Source: Croceivirga sp. | GTDB lineage: Bacteria > Bacteroidota > Bacteroidia > Flavobacteriales > Flavobacteriaceae | Reading direction: 5' to 3' | DNA: 64,000 bases | Assembly (NCBI GenBank): GCA_028284285.1 | Contig: JANQSA010000072.1 | Coordinates: 62,001-126,000, forward strand | Part shown: positions 53,202-61,117 of the stretch, piece by piece | Position numbering within the stretch: the first letter of the stretch is position 1 | Layout of the letters: each line of letters opens with the position of its first letter | Notes under the pieces: model-generated | What the model was told of the DNA's origin: nothing | Databases searched by the model: none | Seen by the model: only the letters and a program-made list of their open reading frames with translations | Position numbers and translations under genes: made by a program

Positions 53202-53227
53202 TATGTTGTTTAAGAAAGTAAGCGCTG

Positions 53228-54043
53228 TTAACCTTCTTTGTGTATTTCCACGCTGTGTGGATAGGGAATTTCAATTCCTGCTGCGTCCAGGGCGAGTTTA
53301 CAACCTTCGTAAGTAGCAAAATAAACGTCCCAGTAATCCTCCGGTTTACAAAAAGGACGCACCGCAAAATTTACCGAACTATCCGCCAGTTCCAAAACAT
53401 TTACAGAAGGTTCGGGGTCGGTCAGGACTTTTGGATTGGAAGTCAACACCTGCAGTAAAACTTCCTTGGTTTTTTTAATGTCCTCTCCGTACCCCACACC
53501 AATTACGGTATCTACCCGTATTTTACCTTCAGCAGTATAGTTCACAATATTGCCGTTGGCCATAGCCCCATTGGGAACTATCGCCAACTTATTTTGAGGT
53601 GTAGTAAGTTTGGTGGTGAATATCTCAATCTCCTTGACTACCCCTAGTACCCCTTGTGCTTCTATAAGATCGCCTATTCTATAGGGCTTAAAGATCATGA
53701 TCAAGACCCCTCCGGCAAAGTTGGACAGAGAACCCTGCAATGCGAGACCAACCGCCAAACCGGCCGCAGCTATTATAGCGGCAAACGTGGTTATATTCAC
53801 CCCTAATTTCTGAACTACTACCAGGACCAGCACAATTTTCAGGGCCCAGGAGAGCAGGTTTAACAAGAATTTTTGCAGAGACTCATCGTATTTGCTCTTG
53901 GACATTACCCTGCGTAAGGCTCCCATTATTTTCCTGATAACCCAGGAACCAATAATAAATATCAGAATTGCCCCTAATACGTTCAGGCCATATTCGGAAA
54001 CAAAGTCAATGCCTTTGTCTATCCATTTTTGTGCATCTTCCAT
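53228..54043 (-). CDS. MscS-family mechanosensitive ion channel
   Basis: A 271-residue small-conductance channel protein. Three helices lie in the first 110 residues (NVLGAILIFIIGSWVIRKIM, LLSWALKIVLVLVVVQKLG, and the pore helix FAAIIAAAGLAVGLALQGSLSNFAGG), followed by the beta domain with KPYRIGDLIEAQGVLGVV and TTKLTTPQNKLAIVPNG. It protects against osmotic downshock. Normal length for the short type. Confidence 0.95.
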   Translation of the reverse strand: MEDAQKWIDKGIDFVSEYGLNVLGAILIFIIGSWVIRKIMGALRRVMSKSKYDESLQKFLLNLLSWALKIVLVLVVVQKLGVNITTFAAIIAAAGLAVGLALQGSLSNFAGGVLIMIFKPYRIGDLIEAQGVLGVVKEIEIFTTKLTTPQNKLAIVPNGAMANGNIVNYTAEGKIRVDTVIGVGYGEDIKKTKEVLLQVLTSNPKVLTDPEPSVNVLELADSSVNFAVRPFCKPEDYWDVYFATYEGCKLALDAAGIEIPYPHSVEIHKEG

Positions 54044-54121
54044 AATTTTCTAGAATTGTTAGTGTTTTTAGTATGACACTAAATTTAGTACATGGTCACG
54101 AAGATTACACAAGAAACACTA

Positions 54122-54330
54122 AGAAGTGGTTTAAACTTTTCATAATTGGCTAAGAAATTGCTGTTTTGCGGCCCTATTTTGTCTTTTTATCACTCCGTAG
54201 CGCTGCTACCTGCCCGTCCGGTACAGGCGGGTGCAGATCAAAAAAGCCTGCCCGTTCCATTCAGGCGGGCCTTCATAAGACCACAAAACCGCTAATTTTC
54301 GCTTCAATTCAAAAAGCTTAAACCACTTCT
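54122..54330. repeat. MITE-like non-coding element with terminal inverted repeats
   Basis: About 209 nt with perfect 13-bp ends AGAAGTGGTTTAA (54122-54134) and TTAAACCACTTCT (54318-54330). The match continues imperfectly inward to about 54170 and 54283, with a shared GTTTTG-x-GG block, so the arms are nearly 50 nt. Inside are two copies of a 23-nt motif, CCTGCCCGT-N6-CAGGCGGG, at 54209-54231 and 54247-54269, differing at four internal positions. The core is GC-rich in an AT-rich setting. No open frame is present. It could be a miniature transposable element or a REP-type structure. Confidence 0.7.
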
Positions 54331-54352
54331 AAATAAATTATTGGCATAAAAA

Positions 54353-54382
54353 AACCCAAATTTCAAAAATGAAATTTGGGTT
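54353..54382 (-). terminator. Intrinsic terminator after the DUF4252 operon
   Basis: A 12-bp perfect stem AACCCAAATTTC/GAAATTTGGGTT (54353-54364 with 54371-54382) with a 6-nt loop is followed on the minus strand by seven T. It lies 21 nt after the stop of the last DUF4252 gene. Confidence 0.9.
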
Positions 54383-54403
54383 GCAGTATTGGTTTGTTGT
54401 GGT

Positions 54404-54946
54404 CTACCCTTTTAAGAATTTTCCAATTTCTCCAAGGCCTTCTCCCTTGTACTCGGACTTTTGAATGGCCTGCATGAGTTGGATGATATGCGCAGGGTTC
54501 ATGTCTTTCCCCAGTACCCGTACCAGGGCAAAACCCTGTTCTTTACTATCCCCGTAAATGATTACCTCGTCTATGGCATCGTCTTCTCCCAGATATTTGA
54601 TCACCCCTCTGCCATATTGGGAGTTAATTTTCATCAGTTCTACAAAATCTTCCCCCTTGAGAATTTCTTTCACCTTGGCTTTTTCCAGTTTGTATTCCGC
54701 TTCATTTTCCGAGGTCTTTTTAAAGGCCAACAGATTAAACTTTCGCAAGGAGGCTACCGCCTCCTCCTGTACTGAAGTTAGTTCTACTTCTTCCATTTTT
54801 AGGATACTAGCCGGGATATCCAGTGAAATAAAATTCGGGTTTTCCTGATTGTCCACGTAGTACTCCTGTAAACTCTGCTGCGAAGCACATGAGGCGAGTA
54901 ACACCACCAAGAGCAAGGCTAAACTTTTTACTATTCTCTGTTTCAT
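54404..54946 (-). CDS. DUF4252-family lipoprotein
   Basis: A 180-residue lipoprotein with signal SLALLLVVLLASC and a body related to DUF4252 (SVQEEAVASLRKFNLLAFKK, EVIIYGDSKEQGFALVRVLG, and HIIQLMQAI at the end). It is the most divergent and the only lipidated member of the three DUF4252 genes here. Last gene of the ECF sigma operon. Function unknown. Confidence 0.75.
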   Translation of the reverse strand: MKQRIVKSLALLLVVLLASCASQQSLQEYYVDNQENPNFISLDIPASILKMEEVELTSVQEEAVASLRKFNLLAFKKTSENEAEYKLEKAKVKEILKGEDFVELMKINSQYGRGVIKYLGEDDAIDEVIIYGDSKEQGFALVRVLGKDMNPAHIIQLMQAIQKSEYKGEGLGEIGKFLKG

Positions 54947-55027
54947 TGTTCTTCTTTTTTGATCGATCTATTCATAAGTAGGAATTTCCTCTGGTTTGTT
55001 ACAACCGTAACGTTTCCTTTCCATATC

Positions 55028-55564
55028 TTACTTTTCTGCCTTTTCCAAATCCTTGGGCAAGTTCATTTTGTTAACCAGGGTTCCTATCCTGGTCAGATCA
55101 ATATCACCGGTCATGGTAAGTAATACAGTGTCAAAATCCATTCCTTTATCATTTTTATCCATCCCGGTAACCAACATCACCATTTCCCTGACATGATCGT
55201 CATCCTTACCGCTTTTTACGTAGAAATTCACGTGGGAATCCCCATCCCGCACTTTCATAAGTTCGTCCAACTTTGACTTTTTAATGTATTGTTTTGCTGC
55301 TGAAGTCATTTCCGTAGCCGCCTCGGCATCTTCACTGATAAAGACCTTGATCTGGTCTATACCCTTAGCCAACTGCGCAAAGGATTCGGCGTCATCATCG
55401 TCGCTATACTTAGACATATCGGCCACCATTTGTATCATCCCTTTGTTGATAATCACTGCTCCTATTTTTTCTGAATTCTCAAACTTTTTAAAGGCGGCTT
55501 GAGAAAACGTAAGTACAGGGCATAAAAAAAGTACTGTCAAAAGGGTTCTTATTGTATTGTTCAT
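55028..55564 (-). CDS. DUF4252-family exported protein
   Basis: A 178-residue protein with signal peptide (TIRTLLTVLFLCPVLTFSQ) and a DUF4252 body: KIGAVIINKGMIQMVADMSKY, KVFISEDAEAATEM, HVNFYVKSGKDDDHVREMVML and a C-terminal IDLTRIGTLVNKMNLPKDLE. Close paralogue of the gene at 55663. Probably periplasmic. Function unknown. Confidence 0.85.
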   Translation of the reverse strand: MNNTIRTLLTVLFLCPVLTFSQAAFKKFENSEKIGAVIINKGMIQMVADMSKYSDDDDAESFAQLAKGIDQIKVFISEDAEAATEMTSAAKQYIKKSKLDELMKVRDGDSHVNFYVKSGKDDDHVREMVMLVTGMDKNDKGMDFDTVLLTMTGDIDLTRIGTLVNKMNLPKDLEKAEK

Positions 55565-55662
55565 GTTCTCTTTTTTGATTGATTTATGATAAGGTATTGT
55601 TCTAAAACGGCAGCAGTACGTTTTCAGCGACTACCGCCGTTTCAGGTTATTTATGTTTCCCG

Positions 55663-56205
55663 CTACTCTCCCTTTTTATCGGCTTTGTTTAACTCTTCGG
55701 GAAGATTCATTTTTTTTGTAAGAGAGCTAATTTTATTCAAATCTATATTGCCTGTTAAGGACAAGAGGACCGTCTCAAATTCTCTTCCATTAGCCTCAAT
55801 CTCCTTCATCCCCGTAACAAACATGAGTAACTCACTTACATGGTCACTGTCTTTGCCTTCTTTAATGTAGAATTTTACATTGGCATCTTTATCCTTTACC
55901 CGCATCAACTCAGTTAAATCAGAGGATCCCAGGTATTTGTCTACGGATGCCTTCATATCTGCACCAATAGACTTATTATCTGTGGTAAACACCTTTAAAC
56001 TACTTACACTGGTGGCAATATCCATAAAATCCTGAGCTTCAGGATCATCTACTTCTATATCCATCTTAGCTAACAATTCAAAGGCTTTCTGCGTGACAAC
56101 AACCGAGGTCACTTCTTCCAGGTCTTCGTATTTATCAAACAGGGACTGGGAAAAACCAGTAGCTGAGATTAGGGCTATCCCTAAAATTAAAATATACTTC
56201 TTCAT
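55663..56205 (-). CDS. DUF4252-family exported protein
   Basis: A 180-residue protein with signal peptide (KYILILGIALISATGFSQ) and DUF4252 body: VTSVVVTQKAFELLAKM, LKVFTTDNKSIGADMKASV, KFYIKEGKDSDHVSELLMFV and IDLNKISSLTKKMNLPEEL, which aligns almost end to end with the 55028 protein. The Met at 56205 starts the signal peptide; the frame opens further upstream into the anti-sigma gene end, which I disregard. It follows the putative anti-sigma factor by 10 nt. Confidence 0.85.
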   Translation of the reverse strand: MKKYILILGIALISATGFSQSLFDKYEDLEEVTSVVVTQKAFELLAKMDIEVDDPEAQDFMDIATSVSSLKVFTTDNKSIGADMKASVDKYLGSSDLTELMRVKDKDANVKFYIKEGKDSDHVSELLMFVTGMKEIEANGREFETVLLSLTGNIDLNKISSLTKKMNLPEELNKADKKGE

Positions 56206-56215
56206 TTTTTTGTTT

Positions 56216-56653
56216 TTAATTTTCGTTAAACACTTTTGATTTTGCAACAGCAAATTCGTTCAAATAGGCTACTTTTTCTCTGCCTTTTCCAAAATTCTCG
56301 GCCAAGAGATTGAGTGCCTTTCTGGTTTCTTGGTAGGCATATTCAGCCTCTTTTCTATCCTGGTATGCCCGGTATTGGTCCGGACCAAAATAGATGCCAA
56401 AAGTCAGTACAACTGCCGCTGCAGCGGAAATCCACCCATAAATGACTCTTTTTTTAGTGTTTAGTGGAACCTGCTTGGTAAATTGTTCTTTTTTGGCAAT
56501 GGAATAGTAATTGAACATAGGCTTGTATTGCTCAAGATGAGCAGCTACTTCCTCCTGGGCAAAATAGCGCCTTAGCTCTTCTTCTTCGGCTACCGTTGCA
56601 GTAGCCTCAAAATACTTTTCCAAAAGTTTTTCTATGTAGTTATCCAATTCCAT
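56216..56653 (-). CDS. Putative membrane anti-sigma factor
   Basis: A 145-residue protein with a cytoplasmic N-terminal helical part (DNYIEKLLEKYFEATATVAEEEELRRYF), one transmembrane helix (YGWISAAAAVVLTFGIYFG) and a short periplasmic tail. The layout and the place directly after an ECF sigma gene (14-nt overlap) make it a likely anti-sigma factor. The periplasmic tail is short compared with FecR-type regulators. No ZAS zinc motif was seen. Confidence 0.7.
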   Translation of the reverse strand: MELDNYIEKLLEKYFEATATVAEEEELRRYFAQEEVAAHLEQYKPMFNYYSIAKKEQFTKQVPLNTKKRVIYGWISAAAAVVLTFGIYFGPDQYRAYQDRKEAEYAYQETRKALNLLAENFGKGREKVAYLNEFAVAKSKVFNEN

Positions 56654-57149
56654 AGTTATGTTTTTTCATTAATTTTTCCCGTACTGCTTTTCTGGCCCTG
56701 GATAGGGTCACCCGCACAGCGGTGGGTTTCATATCCAACATTTGAGCAATCTCGTCAAACTCATAATTTTCAATATCCCGTAACTGTACTACCATTTTTT
56801 GCTGTTCCGGTAATTCTTCCATTATTCGCTCCACCCAGCTCAAACTGTCTTCCGTTTCCAACTGCCGTTGAACAGAAACGTTTTCATCCCGGTAATTGCT
56901 ATGCACCAGCTTCAAGTTCCCTGCTTGCTTTGACTTTAACCGGTCCAAACAAAAGTTTTTGGTCATCGTCATTGCAAAGGCTTCTACACTTTTGTACTGC
57001 CCAATCGCCTCACTTTTGGCCCATAGCTTCAATAATATTTCCTGCGTCGCATCTTCTGCCTCCTCCCTGGAAACCAGAAGGCGTTTTGCCATCCGGTACA
57101 ATTTGTCTTTAAAAGGCATGACAATCGCTAAAAACTCTTTATGCTGCAT
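56640..57149 (-). CDS. ECF-subfamily RNA polymerase sigma factor
   Basis: A 169-residue sigma-70 family protein. Region 2 is at about 10-75 (KDKLYRMAKRLLVSREEAEDATQEILLKLW in parts) and region 4 at about 110-160 (LPEQQKMVVQLRDIENYEFDEIAQMLDMKPTAVRVTLSRARK in parts, with a helix-turn-helix). It starts a leftward operon with a putative anti-sigma factor and three DUF4252 genes. A -35/-10-like motif upstream resembles ECF promoters, which suggests autoregulation. Confidence 0.94.
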   Translation of the reverse strand: MQHKEFLAIVMPFKDKLYRMAKRLLVSREEAEDATQEILLKLWAKSEAIGQYKSVEAFAMTMTKNFCLDRLKSKQAGNLKLVHSNYRDENVSVQRQLETEDSLSWVERIMEELPEQQKMVVQLRDIENYEFDEIAQMLDMKPTAVRVTLSRARKAVREKLMKKHNYGIG

Positions 57150-57349
57150 TTGGTGGTTTAGTTATTTGTAAATCCTATTGGGATGTACACAAGGATGACG
57201 ACATACATCGATTTTTGTTACAAATCCATTTTCATTTCTTTGAAATGTAAGTATTTTAGGGTTTTAGAAACTAAAGTTGTCACATTAGAATCGTTTAACT
57301 CCAACAAGCTTGGAATGATTCTTGTAACAAAGAATTGAAAACTATTGCT
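57150..57349. promoter_or_regulatory. Divergent region between ECF sigma operon and first S41 gene
   Basis: On the minus strand TGTAACA (57216-57222), 13 nt, then GTCGTC (57197-57202) resembles an ECF-type promoter, and would put transcription start about 40 nt before the sigma gene. On the plus strand a second TGTAACA occurs near 57320 without a matching CGTC. No flavobacterial housekeeping TAnnTTTG element was seen for either gene. Confidence 0.4.
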
Positions 57350-58876
57350 ATGAAAAAAATCCTTATCCCAATTGTATTTTGTGGGCTGCTTTTGTCTTGC
57401 AACAATGATGATGATACTCCTGAAGCTCCACCGGAAGAACAGGACCAAGAAGTACCACAACCTGTTGAACTGCAAAGTGAAATTAACGAATTTGTATGGA
57501 GTGCTATGAATACCTGGTATATCTGGCAGGACGAAGTAAATGACCTCGCAGATGACAGGTTTGAAGATAATGATGCTTTTTTTACCTATCTCAATGATTT
57601 CTCGAGCCCTGAAGAATTACACAATAGCGTTTTATCACCAAAAGACCGCTTCAGTGTTATTGTCAGTGATTTTGACCTGCTTTTTAGCTCGTTTGCCGGT
57701 GTTGCCACTACCAATGGGGTGGAATTTGTGTTGACCCGCCCACCGGAAGGAGGTACTGCTGTTGTAGGCGTAGTTAGATATATTGTAAATGGGTCAGATG
57801 CCGAGGCAAAAGGAGTACAAAGAGGGGATATTTTTTACGCCATTGACGGAACTCCGCTTTTTGCTGAAACCGATGAAGAGGGAATAATAACCAATAGTAA
57901 CCTGGGGCTGTTAAACCCTACCACCTACACCATGAATTTTGCCGACATTGAAAACAATGTTACCACTCCAAATGGTGTGAATATTGAACTTACCAAGACT
58001 GAACTTACAGAAAATCCGGTACATATTGCCAAAACCCTTGACATCAATGGTACGCGGATAGGTTACATAATGTACAATAGTTTTACAGGAAACTTTGATA
58101 ACGATCTTAATGATGCTTTTGGCCAGCTAAAAAATGATGGTGTCACAGCCTTAGTGCTTGATCTTCGTTATAATGGCGGTGGCTCAGTGCTTTCTGCAAT
58201 ACGGCTATCCAGTATGATCACAGGACAGTTTACAGGACAACTCTTTGCACGGCAGCGCTGGAACTCCAAGTGGGACGCACTGTTAGGGGGTGACGATCCT
58301 TTTGTGGACACCATAGGAACTACCCCTATCAACAGTCTCAATTTGAGTAAGGTGTATATCATTGCTACGGATGACAGTGCTTCGGCCAGTGAATTGGTAA
58401 TAAACAGTTTAGAACCGTATATAGATGTGGTCCACGTTGGAGATGTAACCGTTGGAAAAAACGAATTCTCCGTAACCCTTGTAGACAACCCGGATCAACA
58501 GGCTGGCCTCACCAATGGGGGATCTATTCCTTTTCCGTACATTGTAAACGGTGATGCAACCATAGAGGGCGCCGATGAAGATCACAGGTATGCGTTGCAA
58601 CCGTTGACCGGCACCTACGATAATGCCGAGGGTTTTGGTGAATTCACAGACGGAATATCTCCGGATATTCAAATTCTTGAGGTGTTAGGCAATCTGGGAA
58701 CGCTGGGCGAACCCGATGAACCTCTTTTGGCAAGGGCCATAGAAGATATTATCGGAGTTACGGCAAAAAGCAGATTCCTTGAGGTACCGGAAGGGCTAAA
58801 AATTAAAACGATCTCCAGCTCTTATCGCTTAAATCCCTTAAAAGGAGGCATGCGATATGATGTTTTAGAGAAATAA
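57350..58876 (+). CDS. S41-family protease lipoprotein (first of tandem)
   Basis: A 508-residue C-terminal-processing-type peptidase. Lipoprotein signal ILIPIVFCGLLLSC, with CNNDDD after the lipidated residue, a surface-export-like signal. An N-terminal helical region (FVWSAMNTWYIWQDEV) is followed by a PDZ-like part (SDAEAKGVQRGDIFYAIDG). In the S41 core, LDLRYNGGGSV binds substrate and DDSASASELVINSL carries the catalytic Ser; the Lys lies in VTVGKNEF. Substrates unknown. A paralogue follows after 4 nt. ATG 57350 starts the signal peptide. Confidence 0.9.
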   Translation: MKKILIPIVFCGLLLSCNNDDDTPEAPPEEQDQEVPQPVELQSEINEFVWSAMNTWYIWQDEVNDLADDRFEDNDAFFTYLNDFSSPEELHNSVLSPKDRFSVIVSDFDLLFSSFAGVATTNGVEFVLTRPPEGGTAVVGVVRYIVNGSDAEAKGVQRGDIFYAIDGTPLFAETDEEGIITNSNLGLLNPTTYTMNFADIENNVTTPNGVNIELTKTELTENPVHIAKTLDINGTRIGYIMYNSFTGNFDNDLNDAFGQLKNDGVTALVLDLRYNGGGSVLSAIRLSSMITGQFTGQLFARQRWNSKWDALLGGDDPFVDTIGTTPINSLNLSKVYIIATDDSASASELVINSLEPYIDVVHVGDVTVGKNEFSVTLVDNPDQQAGLTNGGSIPFPYIVNGDATIEGADEDHRYALQPLTGTYDNAEGFGEFTDGISPDIQILEVLGNLGTLGEPDEPLLARAIEDIIGVTAKSRFLEVPEGLKIKTISSSYRLNPLKGGMRYDVLEK

Positions 58877-58880
58877 TATA

Positions 58881-60365
58881 ATGATCTGTCCGCTACAACA
58901 TCTTTTTAATCAGGGTAAAACGCTACTGTTTCTTTTCTTAACCCTGGTTTTAGCCTCTTGTTCGGAGGATGATGACTTTGGATTTGAGCCTACAACCGAC
59001 GATGTGAACGTCCAGGATTTCATGTGGCAGGCGATGAACTTCTGGTACTTTTGGCAACAGGACGTTCCGGATCTTGCCGATGACGCATTTGCCGATAATC
59101 AGGAATATACAGCGTTCTTACAGGCCACACCCAATCCGGATAATTTCATAAGAAGTCTGTTGTTTACCGAAGATCGATTCACTTTTTGGAATGAGGATTT
59201 TGAGGAACTCCTCAACTCACTTTCAGGTATTAGTAAAAGCAACGGGTTGCAATTTTTTATTGTGGACCTTACCAATGACACATCAAATGACCTGTTCTTA
59301 TTCATACGTAACGTTGTCCCCGGTTCTGATGCCGCCCTGAATGGGGTGCAACGGGGAGATGTGTTTTATGCCATAGATGGCCAGCAATTAACCTCTGAAA
59401 ATATCAATACGCTACTGGATCAGGATACGTATACCTTAAGTTTTGGGGAATTGGACGTCAATAACCGCCTGGTGAATCCCACAGCAGCTACCGTGACCCT
59501 TACTAAAGAAGAAAACTTTCAGGAACCGCCTATTCGTTTAGCGACAACCCTGGACATCAACGGACAAAAGATCGGATACCTCATGTACCAGAGATTCAAT
59601 CGCAATTTTAATGAAGCATTAAACGACGTTTTCGGACAATTTATAGCCAACGGGGTAACCGATTTGGTGTTGGATATGCGGTATAATCCCGGGGGTTCTG
59701 TGGATACCTCACGCTTACTGGCCAGTATGATCTACGGAACCAATACCAATGATCTGTATATCCGGCAACGCTGGAACGACAAACAACAGGATCGACTCTC
59801 AGGTCAACTGGAAGACTTTTTTGCAGACAGGGTCAGCTCCGAGGTGCTCTTAAATTCTCTGGAATTAAACCGGGTATTTGTACTGACCACAAACCGTACA
59901 GCATCGGCCAGTGAATTGTTAATCAATGGGTTGGATCCTTATATTCAGGTGATCCAGGTAGGTGCCACGTCCAGGGGGAAAAATGAATTTTCCATTTCTT
60001 TGGTAGATGACCCGGACAACAATTATCAATACAATTCTTCCCGGGAAAACAGGATTGACCCCGAGAACAGGTGGATTATACAACCCCTTGTGGGTAGAAA
60101 TGAAAATTCCGTAGGCTTTCTGGATTACACCAATGGATTCTCACCTGATTTTGAAGTAGCAGAGGATGTCTTTAATCTGGGAACTTTCGGCGACCCTAAT
60201 GAACCCCTACTCGCTAAAGCGATAGAAGAGATTACTGGGGTATCCAGTAAAAGTGGGTTACGAGCCCGTGAACTACCCCCGCAGGCACACACCATCTTAG
60301 GGTATGACACCCCTGCCCGGGAGTTAATGATATTGGATAAACCCCTGTCATCAAATAATCCGTAG
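58881..60365 (+). CDS. S41-family protease lipoprotein (second of tandem)
   Basis: A 494-residue paralogue of the preceding gene. The signal LLFLFLTLVLASC is followed by CSEDDDFG, again suitable for surface display. It shares the N-terminal block (FMWQAMNFWYFWQQDVPDLADD), the PDZ-like ALNGVQRGDVFYAIDG, and the S41 elements LDMRYNPGGSV, NRTASASELLINGL and TSRGKNEF. The tandem pair most likely arose by duplication. Probably co-transcribed with the first copy, whose stop is 4 nt away. Confidence 0.9.
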   Translation: MICPLQHLFNQGKTLLFLFLTLVLASCSEDDDFGFEPTTDDVNVQDFMWQAMNFWYFWQQDVPDLADDAFADNQEYTAFLQATPNPDNFIRSLLFTEDRFTFWNEDFEELLNSLSGISKSNGLQFFIVDLTNDTSNDLFLFIRNVVPGSDAALNGVQRGDVFYAIDGQQLTSENINTLLDQDTYTLSFGELDVNNRLVNPTAATVTLTKEENFQEPPIRLATTLDINGQKIGYLMYQRFNRNFNEALNDVFGQFIANGVTDLVLDMRYNPGGSVDTSRLLASMIYGTNTNDLYIRQRWNDKQQDRLSGQLEDFFADRVSSEVLLNSLELNRVFVLTTNRTASASELLINGLDPYIQVIQVGATSRGKNEFSISLVDDPDNNYQYNSSRENRIDPENRWIIQPLVGRNENSVGFLDYTNGFSPDFEVAEDVFNLGTFGDPNEPLLAKAIEEITGVSSKSGLRARELPPQAHTILGYDTPARELMILDKPLSSNNP

Positions 60366-60412
60366 CCTACTAAAAGGAGTAAAGTGGCCAAACTGCAGCC
60401 GTTACCCGCATT

Positions 60413-61117
60413 TTAGGCAGGCAAATGCAGATCGCAATACCAAAATCCGTATTCAGCCTCTTTCGAACCAGGGGCTGGGTAGGTTTTATATACAAGATCC
60501 CCTTTCCTAAAGGGAACAGGCCACCGAAAGATAGGGCCATCAAAGCAAAATGTATGAAATTCCCCGTTTTCACCACAGGGGTCTACGTTTGGCGGTAAGT
60601 CGTCCAGAAACGATGGGTCAATCATACGCCCACAAAAAGATTTATCCAATACCTGTGCATTTGTACAAATCACTACTGCTTTAAAGCCCAAATTGATAAA
60701 ATCCTGTACCAGTTGTCGGGTGTCTTTCTCCCAAAGGGGAAAAACCACTTCAAACCCCATAGGATGTAGCATATTTTCACGGTAGGTCTTTAAATCCTCC
60801 AGAAAAATGTCCCCAAAACAACTTGTTGTAAATCCTTGGCTTTGTAGTCCAGACAGCCGTTCCTGCATGGCGTTACCATAAGCTTCCATGGAAGGATCTT
60901 CCGGTAATTCAATCACCTCTAAAGGGATCCCCAGGGATTCAGCCTGTGTTTCTAACAGACTTCTATGAAGACCATGCATAGATACCCTTTGATATTTTGC
61001 ACTAAGAGTAGTCAGTAAAAGGTCAATACTCAGGTTGTTTTCCTGTCCGAGAATATGCAAAGCCATTGCCGCGTCCTTCCCACTACTCCAATTAAAAAAG
61101 GCTTTGTTATTTTCCAT
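60413..61117 (-). CDS. Dph6-like PP-loop ATPase (predicted ATP-dependent ligase)
   Basis: A 234-residue protein of the N-type ATP pyrophosphatase superfamily, related to diphthine-ammonia ligase (Dph6). The PP-loop is FNWSSGKDAAMAL near the N-terminus; conserved GLHRSLLETQAESLGIP, TTSCFGDIFLED and GENGEFHTFCFDGP typical of the family follow. Bacteria make no diphthamide, so another substrate is expected. It is the last gene of the leftward B12 locus, overlapping the BtuF-like gene, which suggests a role in corrinoid metabolism. The start is at MENNK; a Met two codons upstream is also possible. Confidence 0.85.
   Translation of the reverse strand: MENNKAFFNWSSGKDAAMALHILGQENNLSIDLLLTTLSAKYQRVSMHGLHRSLLETQAESLGIPLEVIELPEDPSMEAYGNAMQERLSGLQSQGFTTSCFGDIFLEDLKTYRENMLHPMGFEVVFPLWEKDTRQLVQDFINLGFKAVVICTNAQVLDKSFCGRMIDPSFLDDLPPNVDPCGENGEFHTFCFDGPIFRWPVPFRKGDLVYKTYPAPGSKEAEYGFWYCDLHLPA

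Larger units (their letters stand above)
54044..54403. other. Gene-free region with inverted-repeat element
   Basis: This 360-nt region upstream of mscS and downstream of the DUF4252 genes holds no gene. It contains the inverted-repeat element at 54122-54330 and the terminator at 54353-54382, each listed separately. Bases 54044-54121 are AT-rich and show no clear promoter. Confidence 0.6.
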
